From Ancylobacter novellus (GTDB taxonomy: Bacteria; Pseudomonadota; Alphaproteobacteria; Rhizobiales; Xanthobacteraceae): DNA of 64,000 bases. Positions 51,608-59,590 of the stretch are shown piece by piece. How positions within the stretch are numbered: position 1 is the stretch's first letter; each line of letters begins with the position of its first letter. The translations under genes were made by a program, and so were the position numbers. The notes below the pieces were generated by a model. That model saw only the letters and a program-made list of their open reading frames with translations, ran no database searches and was not told the origin of the DNA. The DNA lies in assembly GCA_003241485.1 (NCBI GenBank), contig QFQD01000017.1, forward strand, positions 101,597 through 165,596, written 5' to 3'.

Positions 51608-51980
51608 GGGCGTCTTCCAAAGGCCGCATCGACCTGACCTTCCGTGCGGTACAGTGCCTCCTGACGGCGGTGGTCGGAACGTATGTCGTCGATCAGCCAG
51701 CGCCAGAAACGCATGGGCCGGCTTTCGTCGCGGACACTGCCGAGCAGGATCCGCATCACCGACATCGTCACCTGATGCTCGCGCTCATATTGGGCGCGCA
51801 ACCAGCGCTCGCGCTCCAGCGCAACCAGCGCTCGCGCTCCAGCGCGGCCTCGGCGTCCGTCTGGGGGCGCTCAGGAGCGGCCGGGCTTGGCGGAATCGGC
51901 GCATCGCCGATGCCGGGGGCCGTCGCCATCGGCGTCGAAGCCGAAGGATCGGCCGCAGAATCAGCTATCGGCTCGGTCAT
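51595..51980 (-). pseudogene. Small gene split by a 23-bp tandem duplication (frameshift)
   Basis: From ATG 51980 the frame reads MTEPIADSAADPSAS... with a Pro/Ala-rich start up to ALERERWLR. It then runs into an exact 23-bp duplication (51800-51845) that shifts it to a stop after about 70 codons. Removing one copy restores an uninterrupted 120-codon frame that continues ALERERWLRAQYEREHQ and ends at 51595 with FGRRPWLW. The rest of the product is helical and highly charged. No family is recognised. It overlaps the next gene by 13 nt. It may be a true mutation or an assembly or sequencing error. Confidence 0.7.
51800..51845. repeat. Exact 23-bp tandem duplication
   Basis: Two adjacent copies of a 23-nt unit (51800-51822 and 51823-51845). 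Because 23 is not a multiple of three, the duplication shifts the reading frame of the minus-strand gene at 51595-51980. It is only two units, so it is not an array. Confidence 0.95.
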
Positions 51981-52148
51981 GACGCAAGTGCCCCGCAATT
52001 CCCGCGCGTCATGGCCAGGCCCGGCCGCAACGTCACCGTGTGCGCCATCATGAACCCTTCGCGCAGAACGACAAGACGAGTGGACGCACAAGCAGTCTTT
52101 ACGCCGCCCTGCAGCGTTCCTATTCTCGCGATGCCCTGGAGAGAACCC

Positions 52149-52367
52149 ATGTTCTATCTCGTACCCGTCGCCATCATCGTCTTCGGCCTCGCGGCCGATC
52201 TTCTGGTCGAGATTTCGGCGGAGCTCTCCAGCGAGATGATGCTGGAGGCCGATGCCGGTGTCTCGCCGCACGGCGCCCGTCTTGTCGGCGGGAACATCGT
52301 CGACATGCGACCCGAAGCCTCGCTTTCCAGCACGGTTGCCGGCACCAGCGGCCTCACGGCGCCGTAG
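52149..52367 (+). CDS. Small membrane protein of unknown function
   Basis: The 72 residues start with one hydrophobic helix (FYLVPVAIIVFGLAADLLVE), followed by a polar tail with AELSSEMMLEADAGVS. The ATG at 52149 has a good GGAGAG site 7 nt upstream, which supports a real gene despite its size. It is divergent from the split gene and overlaps the end of the facing mitofilin-like gene by 14 nt. No family is recognised. Confidence 0.55.
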   Translation: MFYLVPVAIIVFGLAADLLVEISAELSSEMMLEADAGVSPHGARLVGGNIVDMRPEASLSSTVAGTSGLTAP

Positions 52368-53619
52368 CCTGCGGTGCCGCGACCGCGGGATCGGCCGCGA
52401 CAGGAAGTTCCGCAGAAGGCAGTGTCGCCGGGCCGCCGGCCATCGGGTCGACGCTGGCCTCCGGAGACGATAGGCCCTCGGCGGCTCCCCCGGCCGGCAA
52501 TTCCTTCGCCCGCTCCCGCAGCTTCTCGACCACGATGCGCGTCATCTCGGTGATTGCCGTCTCGCTGCGCAGATAGTTCCGCGCGGCGTCCAGCCACGGC
52601 GACATGAGATCGGCCGAATGCGGATTGAGATCGTGCAGCGCGCTCACCGCTCCAGCGACATCCCCCGCAATCAGCGCCGCGCTGGCGCGTGTCACGGCCA
52701 GATTGGACATTTCGACGGAATGTGGCTCGGTAGCGAGCCCGACATAGCGGTTCATCAGGGACAGGCCGTACTGGTAGTAGCTGCCCGTATCGCCCACGCG
52801 CAGACCCGCGGCCGCGACATAGGACGGGAACACCCGGTAGAGTTCTGCCGCATTGGGAACGCCCGTCCGCGCCGGCCCCATCAGTTCCGTGAGATAGCTC
52901 GCGAACAGATCGTTGGTGCCGGCGATGGCGTAGACGTTCACAAGCTCCGCCTCGAAGGGGCGGCCGGTGTAGAAGGTCGCCCGCAGTTGACCGAGCGCGA
53001 CCGCGAAGAGCGGTGAGGCAATTTCGACCGCCGGATCGGCCCGTCCGGCATTCGCGGCAACCGCTTCCTTCAGTGTGGCGATCTGCTCTGCCTGCTGCGT
53101 CAGCCGCTCTGCCGTGGTCGTGTCGTCGTCCAGCGTCTGGGCGATCTCATTGTCGATCCGGCCGACGCGCTCGCCGACGCGGCGCAGCTCCCCCTCGACA
53201 TGCACGACGCGCTCGGTCAGCGGCACGAGGCGCGGGTCCGAGGGAACGGAGAACTGCGGCACGAGCCAGGCGATGGCACCGGCGACCACCGCACCCGCGA
53301 CAGCGCCGCCTGCGATGCCGGCCCATGGCGGCAAGGCTCCGCCCGCCGGCGGGCGCGGCGTCGACGTGACGGAGGGCGCAGGCCCCTCCGCCGGCGGCAG
53401 GGGCTGTGTCGTGGCCATGGTCTCTTCCGGCATTCGCGAGGCCAAATCGTCCTGTGCGGACGATGTGTCGGCGCCGCCATCTCCTTGGCGCAGCCATTCC
53501 TCGACGGAGGCGGCCGTTGAAGGATGGGTTTCGGCCGCGGCCACGGCTGCTTCCGACCCGTCCGGTTCACGGTGCACGAGCGTGGGCTTCGCCCCTATGG
53601 TCACCCGCTTGGCCGTCAT
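52354..53619 (-). CDS. Mitofilin/Mic60-like membrane protein
   Basis: A 421-residue protein with a disordered N-terminus (about 1-95). One membrane helix follows (AGIAGGAVAGAVVAGAIAWLV), then a coiled-coil region (about 130-195, LTERVVHVEGELRRVGERVGRIDNEIAQTL) and a C-terminal helical domain. That domain resembles the alphaproteobacterial mitofilin (COG4223) pattern: FAVALGQLRATFYTGRPFEAEL, LMGPARTGVPNAAELYRVFP, and GDVAGAVSALHDLNPHSADL. Mic60 proteins shape intracytoplasmic membranes and cristae. It overlaps the upstream ParA-like gene by 4 nt (53616-53619). The usual hem-gene neighbours of bacterial Mic60 are absent, so this may be a second, specialised copy. Confidence 0.7.
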   Translation of the reverse strand: MTAKRVTIGAKPTLVHREPDGSEAAVAAAETHPSTAASVEEWLRQGDGGADTSSAQDDLASRMPEETMATTQPLPPAEGPAPSVTSTPRPPAGGALPPWAGIAGGAVAGAVVAGAIAWLVPQFSVPSDPRLVPLTERVVHVEGELRRVGERVGRIDNEIAQTLDDDTTTAERLTQQAEQIATLKEAVAANAGRADPAVEIASPLFAVALGQLRATFYTGRPFEAELVNVYAIAGTNDLFASYLTELMGPARTGVPNAAELYRVFPSYVAAAGLRVGDTGSYYQYGLSLMNRYVGLATEPHSVEMSNLAVTRASAALIAGDVAGAVSALHDLNPHSADLMSPWLDAARNYLRSETAITEMTRIVVEKLRERAKELPAGGAAEGLSSPEASVDPMAGGPATLPSAELPVAADPAVAAPQATAP

Positions 53620-54251
53620 ATCCCCTGCTCCATAATCTCGGTCGTCAGAGCCGCAATTTCCCGTGCCGCCGGGCCGCGCTCGTCCAGCTCACGCACGAGG
53701 CGCCCGGTCGCGACGCTTTCGGCGAAAGCAATACGTTGGCCAATCACGGCGTTGAGCGCCGGGATTTCGCCATCCAGCGCGCCGCGCATATCGCGCCCGA
53801 GCACCGTGCCGGCGATGCTGCGATTGACGACGAAGGCGGCCTTCAGCGCCGGCTTGAAGATGCGCGCCTCGTTGATGAGCGCGACAATCTCCATGCTGGC
53901 CCACAGATCATAGGAGGAAGGCTGCACCGGTATCAGAACGAGGTCTGAGGCGAGGATGGTCGAGCGCGCCAGTGCGGTGACGCGGGGTGGGCCATCGATA
54001 ATGACGTGCTCATGGGCGCGCGCCATGTCGGGCACTTCCTGATGCAGTACCTCGCGCGCAAGGCCCACGACGCTGAACAGGCGCGGAAGGCCGGTCTGCG
54101 AGCGGGTCTGCGCCCAGTCCAGGGCTGACCCCTGCGGGTCGGCGTCGACGACGGCCACGCGCGCGCCGCCCGCCGCCAGCTCCCCGGCGATATGGGTCGC
54201 CAGCGTCGTTTTGCCGACGCCTCCCTTCTGGTTGAGCAGGCCAATAATCAT
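53616..54251 (-). CDS. ParA/MinD-family ATPase
   Basis: The 211-residue P-loop ATPase has the deviant Walker A KGGVGKTT (residues 9-16), DADPQG near 37-42 and IIDGPP. It is of the short type without an N-terminal DNA-binding domain, like those that position cellular cargo rather than plasmids. No parB gene or parS-like site is nearby. The 4-nt overlap with the mitofilin-like gene suggests that it positions or organises a membrane structure. It starts 32 nt after the RND pump gene. Confidence 0.9.
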   Translation of the reverse strand: MIIGLLNQKGGVGKTTLATHIAGELAAGGARVAVVDADPQGSALDWAQTRSQTGLPRLFSVVGLAREVLHQEVPDMARAHEHVIIDGPPRVTALARSTILASDLVLIPVQPSSYDLWASMEIVALINEARIFKPALKAAFVVNRSIAGTVLGRDMRGALDGEIPALNAVIGQRIAFAESVATGRLVRELDERGPAAREIAALTTEIMEQGI

Positions 54252-54283
54252 GCCGGGATTCCCGTTGACGTGGCAGCCACCGC

Positions 54284-57200
54284 TCAGACCCTCCCCAGTT
54301 GCGTGCCAGCGGGGAGCGCCAGCTGGTCCAGTGCGGTCGGTGCGAAGCGCTGGAACAGCAGCGGCGTCAGAACTGTGTCGAGGATGGTGGCGCTCATCAG
54401 CCCGCCAAAGATCACCACCGCCACAGGGTGAAGGATCTCCTTGCCGGCATCGCTGGCACCAAGCATCAGGGGGACCAGCGCGACGATGGCCGACGTCGCG
54501 GTCATCAAGACCGGAACGAGCCGCTCATTGGCGCCGCGCACGATCAGATGTTCGCCGAAATGCTCGCCCTCATGTTCCATGAGGTGGATGTAGTGGTTGA
54601 TCTTGAGGATGCCGTTGCGGGTCGAGATGCCCGCCAGCGTCACGAAGCCGACGATGGCGGCGATGGAAAGCTCGACACCGCTGATCTTCAGCGCCAGCAC
54701 GCTGCCGATCAGCGCCAGCGGCACGTTGGCCATGATGATCGATGCCAGCAGCATCGACTTGAAGCGGGCATAAAGGATCGAAAACACCAGCAGGAGCGAG
54801 ATCAGCGACAGGCCCGCCAGCCGCAGCGTCGAGCGGGCCTGTTCGGCGAACACCCCCTCGAAGGCGATGAAGTAGCCCGGCGGAATCTTGATGTTGCGCA
54901 TCATCTCGCCGATCTCGCCGCTGACGAGGTTGTTGGCGGTCCCATCGGCATTGGCGGTGACGAGGATCCGGCGCTGGTTGTTCTCGCGCAGGATCTCGTT
55001 GGGGCCCGAGGTCTCCGAGACGCGGGCGAGCGAGGACAGCGGCACCTGTCCCGCCGGCGTGTCGATCAGCACGGCGCCCAGCTGGGCGGTCGAGCGGTCG
55101 GCGTCGCCAAGACGCACCACAAGGTCGAAATGCTTGATGCCGTCGATGATCTCGGTGATTTCCTCGCCATTGGTGAGCTGGGAAATGCGCCGTGCCAGTT
55201 CGCCCGGCTGGACGCCGTAGAGCAGCGCCCGGTCAGGATCGAACTGCACCTGGATCTGCGGCACCGGCACCTGGCGTTCGATGTTCACGTCGGTCAGGCC
55301 GGGAATGGTCTTCAGCCACGATTCGACGTCGCGACCGATGGTGCGCAGCGTATCCAGATCCGGGCCGAAGATTTTCATGACGATCTGCGCGGAGACGCCG
55401 GTCAGCATGTGGTCGATGCGCAGCGCGATCGGCTGGCTGATGCTGAAGGAGCCGGGCAGCCCGCCGAGCCTTGCCCGCACATCGGCCATGATCGCGGCCA
55501 GCGGTCGCGCGCTGCGCCGCAGTTCCAGCTCCAGCTCCGTCACATTGACGCCGAGCGCATGCTCGTCCGCTTCCGATCGGCCGGTACGGCGCCCGACCTT
55601 CACCGCCTCGGGGATTGTCTCCAGCAGCTTCTCGGCCGTGGCTGCGATACGGCTCGATTCGTCGAGCGAGACGCCGGGCTCCAGCAGCATGGTGATGACG
55701 AGCGCGCCCTCGTTGAAGCGCGGCAGGAACGAACGGGGCAGCGTGGGCACGATGGCGGCGGCGATCACCACCGCGACCGCGATCGATGAGAGGATAGGCA
55801 GAGGGTGGCGCAACACCCAGTGCAGCAGCCGCGCATTCGCTGCCTTCAGCCGGCGTACCAGCCCATTGTCGCGCTCCTCGATGCCCCGGGTATGGGGCAA
55901 GAGATAGGAGCACAGCACAGGCGTGAGCGTGATCGAGACCAGCAGGCTTGCGAGGATCGACACGATGTAGGCGATGCCGAGCGGTGCGAACAGCCGTCCC
56001 TCAATGCCTGGCAGGGCGAATAGCGGCACAAAGACCAGCACGATGATCGCGGTCGAGTAGACGATGGAGGATCGCACTTCCTGCGAGGCCGCTGCGATTA
56101 CCTCGATCGTTGGCGCCGGCAGAGCCTTCTGGGCGTTCTCGCGCAGGCGGCGGAAGATGTTCTCCACGTCCACCACCGCGTCGTCGACCAGTTCGCCGAT
56201 GGCGATAGCGAGGCCGCCGAGCGTCATCGTGTTGATCGTGAGCCCCATCCAGCGCAGCACGATGAACGTCGTCAGCACCGAGACGGGGATGGCCACCAGC
56301 GAGATGGCGGTGGTGCGGACGTTGAACAGGAACAGGAAAAGCACGACCGCGACGGCAATGATCGCTTCGGTCAGCACCTGTTCGAGATTGCCGACCGCCG
56401 CATGGATGAAGTCCGACTGGCGGAACAGATACTCGTCCACCACCGTGCCCGGCGGCATGGTGCGCTGGAGTTCACCCAGCACGCGCTCGATCTCCGCCGT
56501 CAGCACCACCGTGTCGGCCTGCGGCTGCTTCATCACGGAGACGACGACAGCCTCATTGCCCATCAGCCCCGCCGAACCGCGTCTCTGCTTGGGCTGGAAC
56601 GACACATCGGCGAATTGGCGGAGCAGGACGGGTTGTCCGAGGCGATGATCGACGACGATGTTACGCAGATCCTCAAGGCTCTGCGTGCGGGCCAGATTGC
56701 GGATGAGAAATTCCTGGTTGCCCTGGTTCACCACGCCGCCGCCGGCATTGGAGCCGAAGGCCTCCAGCGCGAGGCGCAGCTGGTCGATCGTCACGCCGAG
56801 CTGGCTCATGCGCAGCATGTCCAGGGTGACACGGTATTCTTTCACCAGCCCGCCAATGGGCACCACACGGCTCACGCCGGGGACCGCCTTCAGACGCTGG
56901 GCGACCGTCCAGTCAGCCAGTTCGCGCAGGTCCATCGGCGAGAGCGTTGTCGAGGAGATCGCCACCAGCATGATCTCGCCCATATAGGAAGAGATCGGCG
57001 CGAGCGCCGGGCGCACGCCCGCCGGCAGTTCCATCTGCACCGGCGCGAGACGTTCCGTGACGATCTGGCGGTCGACATAGACATTGCCGTCCCAGCCGAA
57101 CTCGACGAAGACGATAGAGAGGCCCGTGGTCGATGAGGAGCGTACGCGGGTGACACCGCTTGCGCCCGCCATGGCGGCCTCGATGCGGGCGGAAACCTGT

Positions 57201-57388
57201 ACCTCGACTTCTTCCGGCGCAAGACCGGGCGCCTCGGTGACGATGGTCACGAGGCCCTTGTTGAGGTCCGGCAGCACGTCGATCGGCAGGGTACCGAGCG
57301 AGATGCCCCCATACACCATCGCGCCGGCGAACAGTACGATCACCAGCAGCCTTGCCTTGAGGCTGATATTGACCAGGAAAGCGAACAT
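54284..57388 (-). CDS. Heavy-metal efflux RND pump (CusA/CzcA type)
   Basis: Proton-driven trimeric inner-membrane pump. The 1034 residues show the expected two halves: a first helix (ARLLVIVLFAGAMVYGGISLG), a large periplasmic loop, helices 2-6, the second loop and helices 7-12. The HME signature in helix 4 reads AIGELVDDAVVDVENIFRRL, with several acidic residues for proton relay and the conserved EN. ATG 57388 (MFAFLVNISLKARL) fits family starts. The adaptor expected next door is absent; the closest candidate is at 44386-45936. The metal cannot be told with confidence; the zinc-type neighbours favour zinc or cadmium. Confidence 0.92.
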   Translation of the reverse strand: MFAFLVNISLKARLLVIVLFAGAMVYGGISLGTLPIDVLPDLNKGLVTIVTEAPGLAPEEVEVQVSARIEAAMAGASGVTRVRSSSTTGLSIVFVEFGWDGNVYVDRQIVTERLAPVQMELPAGVRPALAPISSYMGEIMLVAISSTTLSPMDLRELADWTVAQRLKAVPGVSRVVPIGGLVKEYRVTLDMLRMSQLGVTIDQLRLALEAFGSNAGGGVVNQGNQEFLIRNLARTQSLEDLRNIVVDHRLGQPVLLRQFADVSFQPKQRRGSAGLMGNEAVVVSVMKQPQADTVVLTAEIERVLGELQRTMPPGTVVDEYLFRQSDFIHAAVGNLEQVLTEAIIAVAVVLFLFLFNVRTTAISLVAIPVSVLTTFIVLRWMGLTINTMTLGGLAIAIGELVDDAVVDVENIFRRLRENAQKALPAPTIEVIAAASQEVRSSIVYSTAIIVLVFVPLFALPGIEGRLFAPLGIAYIVSILASLLVSITLTPVLCSYLLPHTRGIEERDNGLVRRLKAANARLLHWVLRHPLPILSSIAVAVVIAAAIVPTLPRSFLPRFNEGALVITMLLEPGVSLDESSRIAATAEKLLETIPEAVKVGRRTGRSEADEHALGVNVTELELELRRSARPLAAIMADVRARLGGLPGSFSISQPIALRIDHMLTGVSAQIVMKIFGPDLDTLRTIGRDVESWLKTIPGLTDVNIERQVPVPQIQVQFDPDRALLYGVQPGELARRISQLTNGEEITEIIDGIKHFDLVVRLGDADRSTAQLGAVLIDTPAGQVPLSSLARVSETSGPNEILRENNQRRILVTANADGTANNLVSGEIGEMMRNIKIPPGYFIAFEGVFAEQARSTLRLAGLSLISLLLVFSILYARFKSMLLASIIMANVPLALIGSVLALKISGVELSIAAIVGFVTLAGISTRNGILKINHYIHLMEHEGEHFGEHLIVRGANERLVPVLMTATSAIVALVPLMLGASDAGKEILHPVAVVIFGGLMSATILDTVLTPLLFQRFAPTALDQLALPAGTQLGRV

Positions 57389-57410
57389 CCCCGCCTCGCC
57401 TTCCCCTGCC

Positions 57411-58253
57411 CTAGCCTGCGCTCTCGCCGGCGGCATGACCGGCATGAGGATGGCCATGATGTGCATGGCCGTCCGCTGCATCAGCTCGGCCCGACGGCGA
57501 ATGGCCGAAGCGCGCCAGCACGATCGCCGTCCCGAGCGCCACGCTGACCAGCGCGCAGACGATGGCGGCGCCGGTCGAGATGTCGAGCACTGCCGAGGCG
57601 ATCAGTCCCAGCACATAGCCGGCCGTGCCGATGTTGAAAGCGATCATCAACCGCCAGCGGCGCGGCGCATGCTGGGTCGCCAGCGCCGGCACGATGAGCG
57701 AGGCAAAGACCAGAAGGACGCCGACGATCTGCACGGACGCAGTGATGACGACGGCGAACACCCCGTAGAACAGGATTCGTTCCCTGACGAGGTCGCGCAG
57801 ATACCATGTGGCCAGCGCCACGGCGGAGATCAGCCCCAGCACCACAAGCTGGGTCTGCGACACCCAGAGGATCTGGCCGACCAGCAGTTCCTTGAGATAT
57901 TCCGAGCCGTTGGGACTGTAGGACAACAGGACGATCTGCAAGGCGGCGGCGACGATATACAGCACGCCGATGATCGCCTCCTGGATCGCCGGAAAACGCT
58001 TGTCGGTCCAGGTGAGCAGCAATGAGCATCCGACTGCCGCGCCCACCGCGCTGAGCTGCACGGCCCAGCCGGTGGTCGCCCCCAGCATCAGATTGCCGAA
58101 CACCACACCGAGCGCTGCGACCTGAGCCAGCGCAATGTCGATGAAGATGATGCCGCGGCTCAGAACGATGGCTCCAAGCGGCACATGGGTGGCGAGAATA
58201 AGCAGCCCCGCGACGAGCGCGGGGCCGAGAATGTCGAGACTAAGTGCGTTCAC
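57411..58253 (-). CDS. Zinc/manganese-type ABC transporter permease (ZnuB/AztB family)
   Basis: The 280 residues have about eight helices of the metal ABC permease family: VLSRGIIFIDIALAQVAALGVV, WVSQTQLVVLGLISAVAL, and LLVFASLIVPALATQHA. A His-rich tail ends it (DGHAHHGHPHAGHA). It starts at the GTG at 58253 and overlaps the binding-protein gene by 14 nt. No ATPase of the ZnuC type lies beside it or was seen in the window, which is unusual. It is followed after 22 nt by the RND gene. Confidence 0.87.
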   Translation of the reverse strand: MNALSLDILGPALVAGLLILATHVPLGAIVLSRGIIFIDIALAQVAALGVVFGNLMLGATTGWAVQLSAVGAAVGCSLLLTWTDKRFPAIQEAIIGVLYIVAAALQIVLLSYSPNGSEYLKELLVGQILWVSQTQLVVLGLISAVALATWYLRDLVRERILFYGVFAVVITASVQIVGVLLVFASLIVPALATQHAPRRWRLMIAFNIGTAGYVLGLIASAVLDISTGAAIVCALVSVALGTAIVLARFGHSPSGRADAADGHAHHGHPHAGHAAGESAG

Positions 58254-59196
58254 GGCCGGCCAACCCGTCCAGGAGACGATCGACCGAATCCTTGTAGAGG
58301 CCGAACAAGTCACCAGCCTCCGGCGTGCCCCCCACCGTGAAGGGCAGCTTCACCAGCGGAATCTTGGCCTTCTCGCCGACATAACGCGATGCGCCCGGAT
58401 CTTCGTAGGGCGCGTAGACGATAAAGCGGATCTTCTGCTTCGGCACATCGTCGATGATCTCAGTCAGATGAGCGGGACCCGGCGCCACGCCCGGCTCCGG
58501 TTCGACGGTTGCGGCCGATTTCACGCCCAGCCACTTCAACAGATAGATCGAATGACCATGCTGTACGGCGATGTTGATCCCCTTCAGCGGCGCCGCCTTG
58601 GTCTGAAGTTCCTTGGTGAGCGCGGTCAGCTGGGCAATGAACTTCTTGGCGTTCTCGCCATAGACGTCCTTGCCTTCGGGATCGAGCGCAATCAGGCGCT
58701 TGGCGAGTTGGCCGGCGACAAGGCGAATATTGTTCGGGTCGCCCTGAATGTGCGGGTTGCCTTCGCCGTGCATGTGCCCCTGCCCGGCTTTCTTTTCACC
58801 GTGGCCATGGTCGTGCTCATCCTGGTCATCCTCGATGAGCTTCACGAATTCGCTGGCCATAAAGTGGCCCGGCTTGCCCTTGACGATCTTGGCGTTTCCC
58901 GCACGGTCGAGCATGGCCGGCAGCCAGCTGTCCTCCAGGCCGGCGCCCGTGCAGACGATGAGATCCGCTTTTCCCAGCGCGGCGATGAGGCCGGGGGTCG
59001 GTTTCATGCTCTCGGGATTGTCGAGGGCGGACGTGGCAAGCGTCACATCGGTCAGCCGGTCGCCACCGATCGCCTTCACCAAGGACGCCCATTCCGGCAC
59101 GCAGGCGAAGACCTGAGGCGGCGCGGCAAGGGCTGCCGTCGTTCCGAGCGTTAAAGCAAGCGCGGCGCCTGCCAGCGCTGTTGCAACTGTCTTCAT
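58240..59196 (-). CDS. Zinc ABC transporter substrate-binding protein (ZnuA/AztC-like)
   Basis: Periplasmic cluster A-I metal-binding protein of 318 residues with a signal peptide (about 1-25, AALAAPP). It has a His- and Asp-rich loop (about 121-143: IEDDQDEHDHGHGEK, GHMHGEG), His149 in NPHIQGDP, and His213/His215 in AVQHGHSIYLL. Where many relatives have DPHxxxPTP, the sequence reads NPESMKPTP with Glu62. The histidine ligand seems replaced by acidic or polar residues, and the site may be altered. ATG 59196 keeps the signal peptide. The gene likely begins the permease and RND operon. Confidence 0.88.
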   Translation of the reverse strand: MKTVATALAGAALALTLGTTAALAAPPQVFACVPEWASLVKAIGGDRLTDVTLATSALDNPESMKPTPGLIAALGKADLIVCTGAGLEDSWLPAMLDRAGNAKIVKGKPGHFMASEFVKLIEDDQDEHDHGHGEKKAGQGHMHGEGNPHIQGDPNNIRLVAGQLAKRLIALDPEGKDVYGENAKKFIAQLTALTKELQTKAAPLKGINIAVQHGHSIYLLKWLGVKSAATVEPEPGVAPGPAHLTEIIDDVPKQKIRFIVYAPYEDPGASRYVGEKAKIPLVKLPFTVGGTPEAGDLFGLYKDSVDRLLDGLAGRERT

Positions 59197-59590
59197 CCGT
59201 CCCCACCCCTCAAAAAGAGCGCCGCCGTCGCAAAGGGCGCCGCGCTTCACCGAAGCCACAACCACGTCCGTGAACTGATAGGAGGGCAACCCCGCATGTG
59301 CCCACTTACCACCCGGCAGACGTCGAACTTCATCGATACATTAATTGGAACCGCCGTCGATCAAAAGGACTTATCTTAAACGTGGCAAGTTTTGAGCAGG
59401 AACCCGCCGAAGAATGCGCGAGGCGGCCCTAGAGGAAGCCCAGACCGCCGTCTCGCCCATTCAGCCACCTTCCTCATCGACATATGGTGGCATGATACTT
59501 CAAGAATCCGCAAGCATTCCGCTAGCCGCGGCATACCGTCAACGGTAGGTGAGTATCGATTCGCGCGGGCGTCCGAGTGGCCCGGCCGGT
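59197..59590. other. Intergenic region before the zinc-binding protein gene
   Basis: 394 nt without a convincing gene. The part near 59330-59375 is AT-richer (for example CATTAATTGG and CAAAAGGACTTATCTTAAAC) and probably holds the promoter of the binding-protein operon on the minus strand. I see no clear Zur box. Small open frames here have poor starts and no recognised homology. Confidence 0.4.

Noticed and set aside
51800..51845. Short CRISPR-like repeat
   Set aside because: Only two adjacent 23-nt copies without spacers; it is a simple tandem duplication.
42057..54251. Possible magnetosome-like or ferrosome-like organelle cluster
   Set aside because: A CDF, a ParA and, farther away, TPR and MFS genes recall magnetosome clusters, but no Mam-specific genes and no ferrosome P-type ATPase were recognised. 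The resemblance is only of broad families.
53616..54251. Plasmid or chromosome partition locus
   Set aside because: The ParA is short, lacks an N-terminal DNA-binding domain, and has no ParB gene or parS-like repeats nearby.
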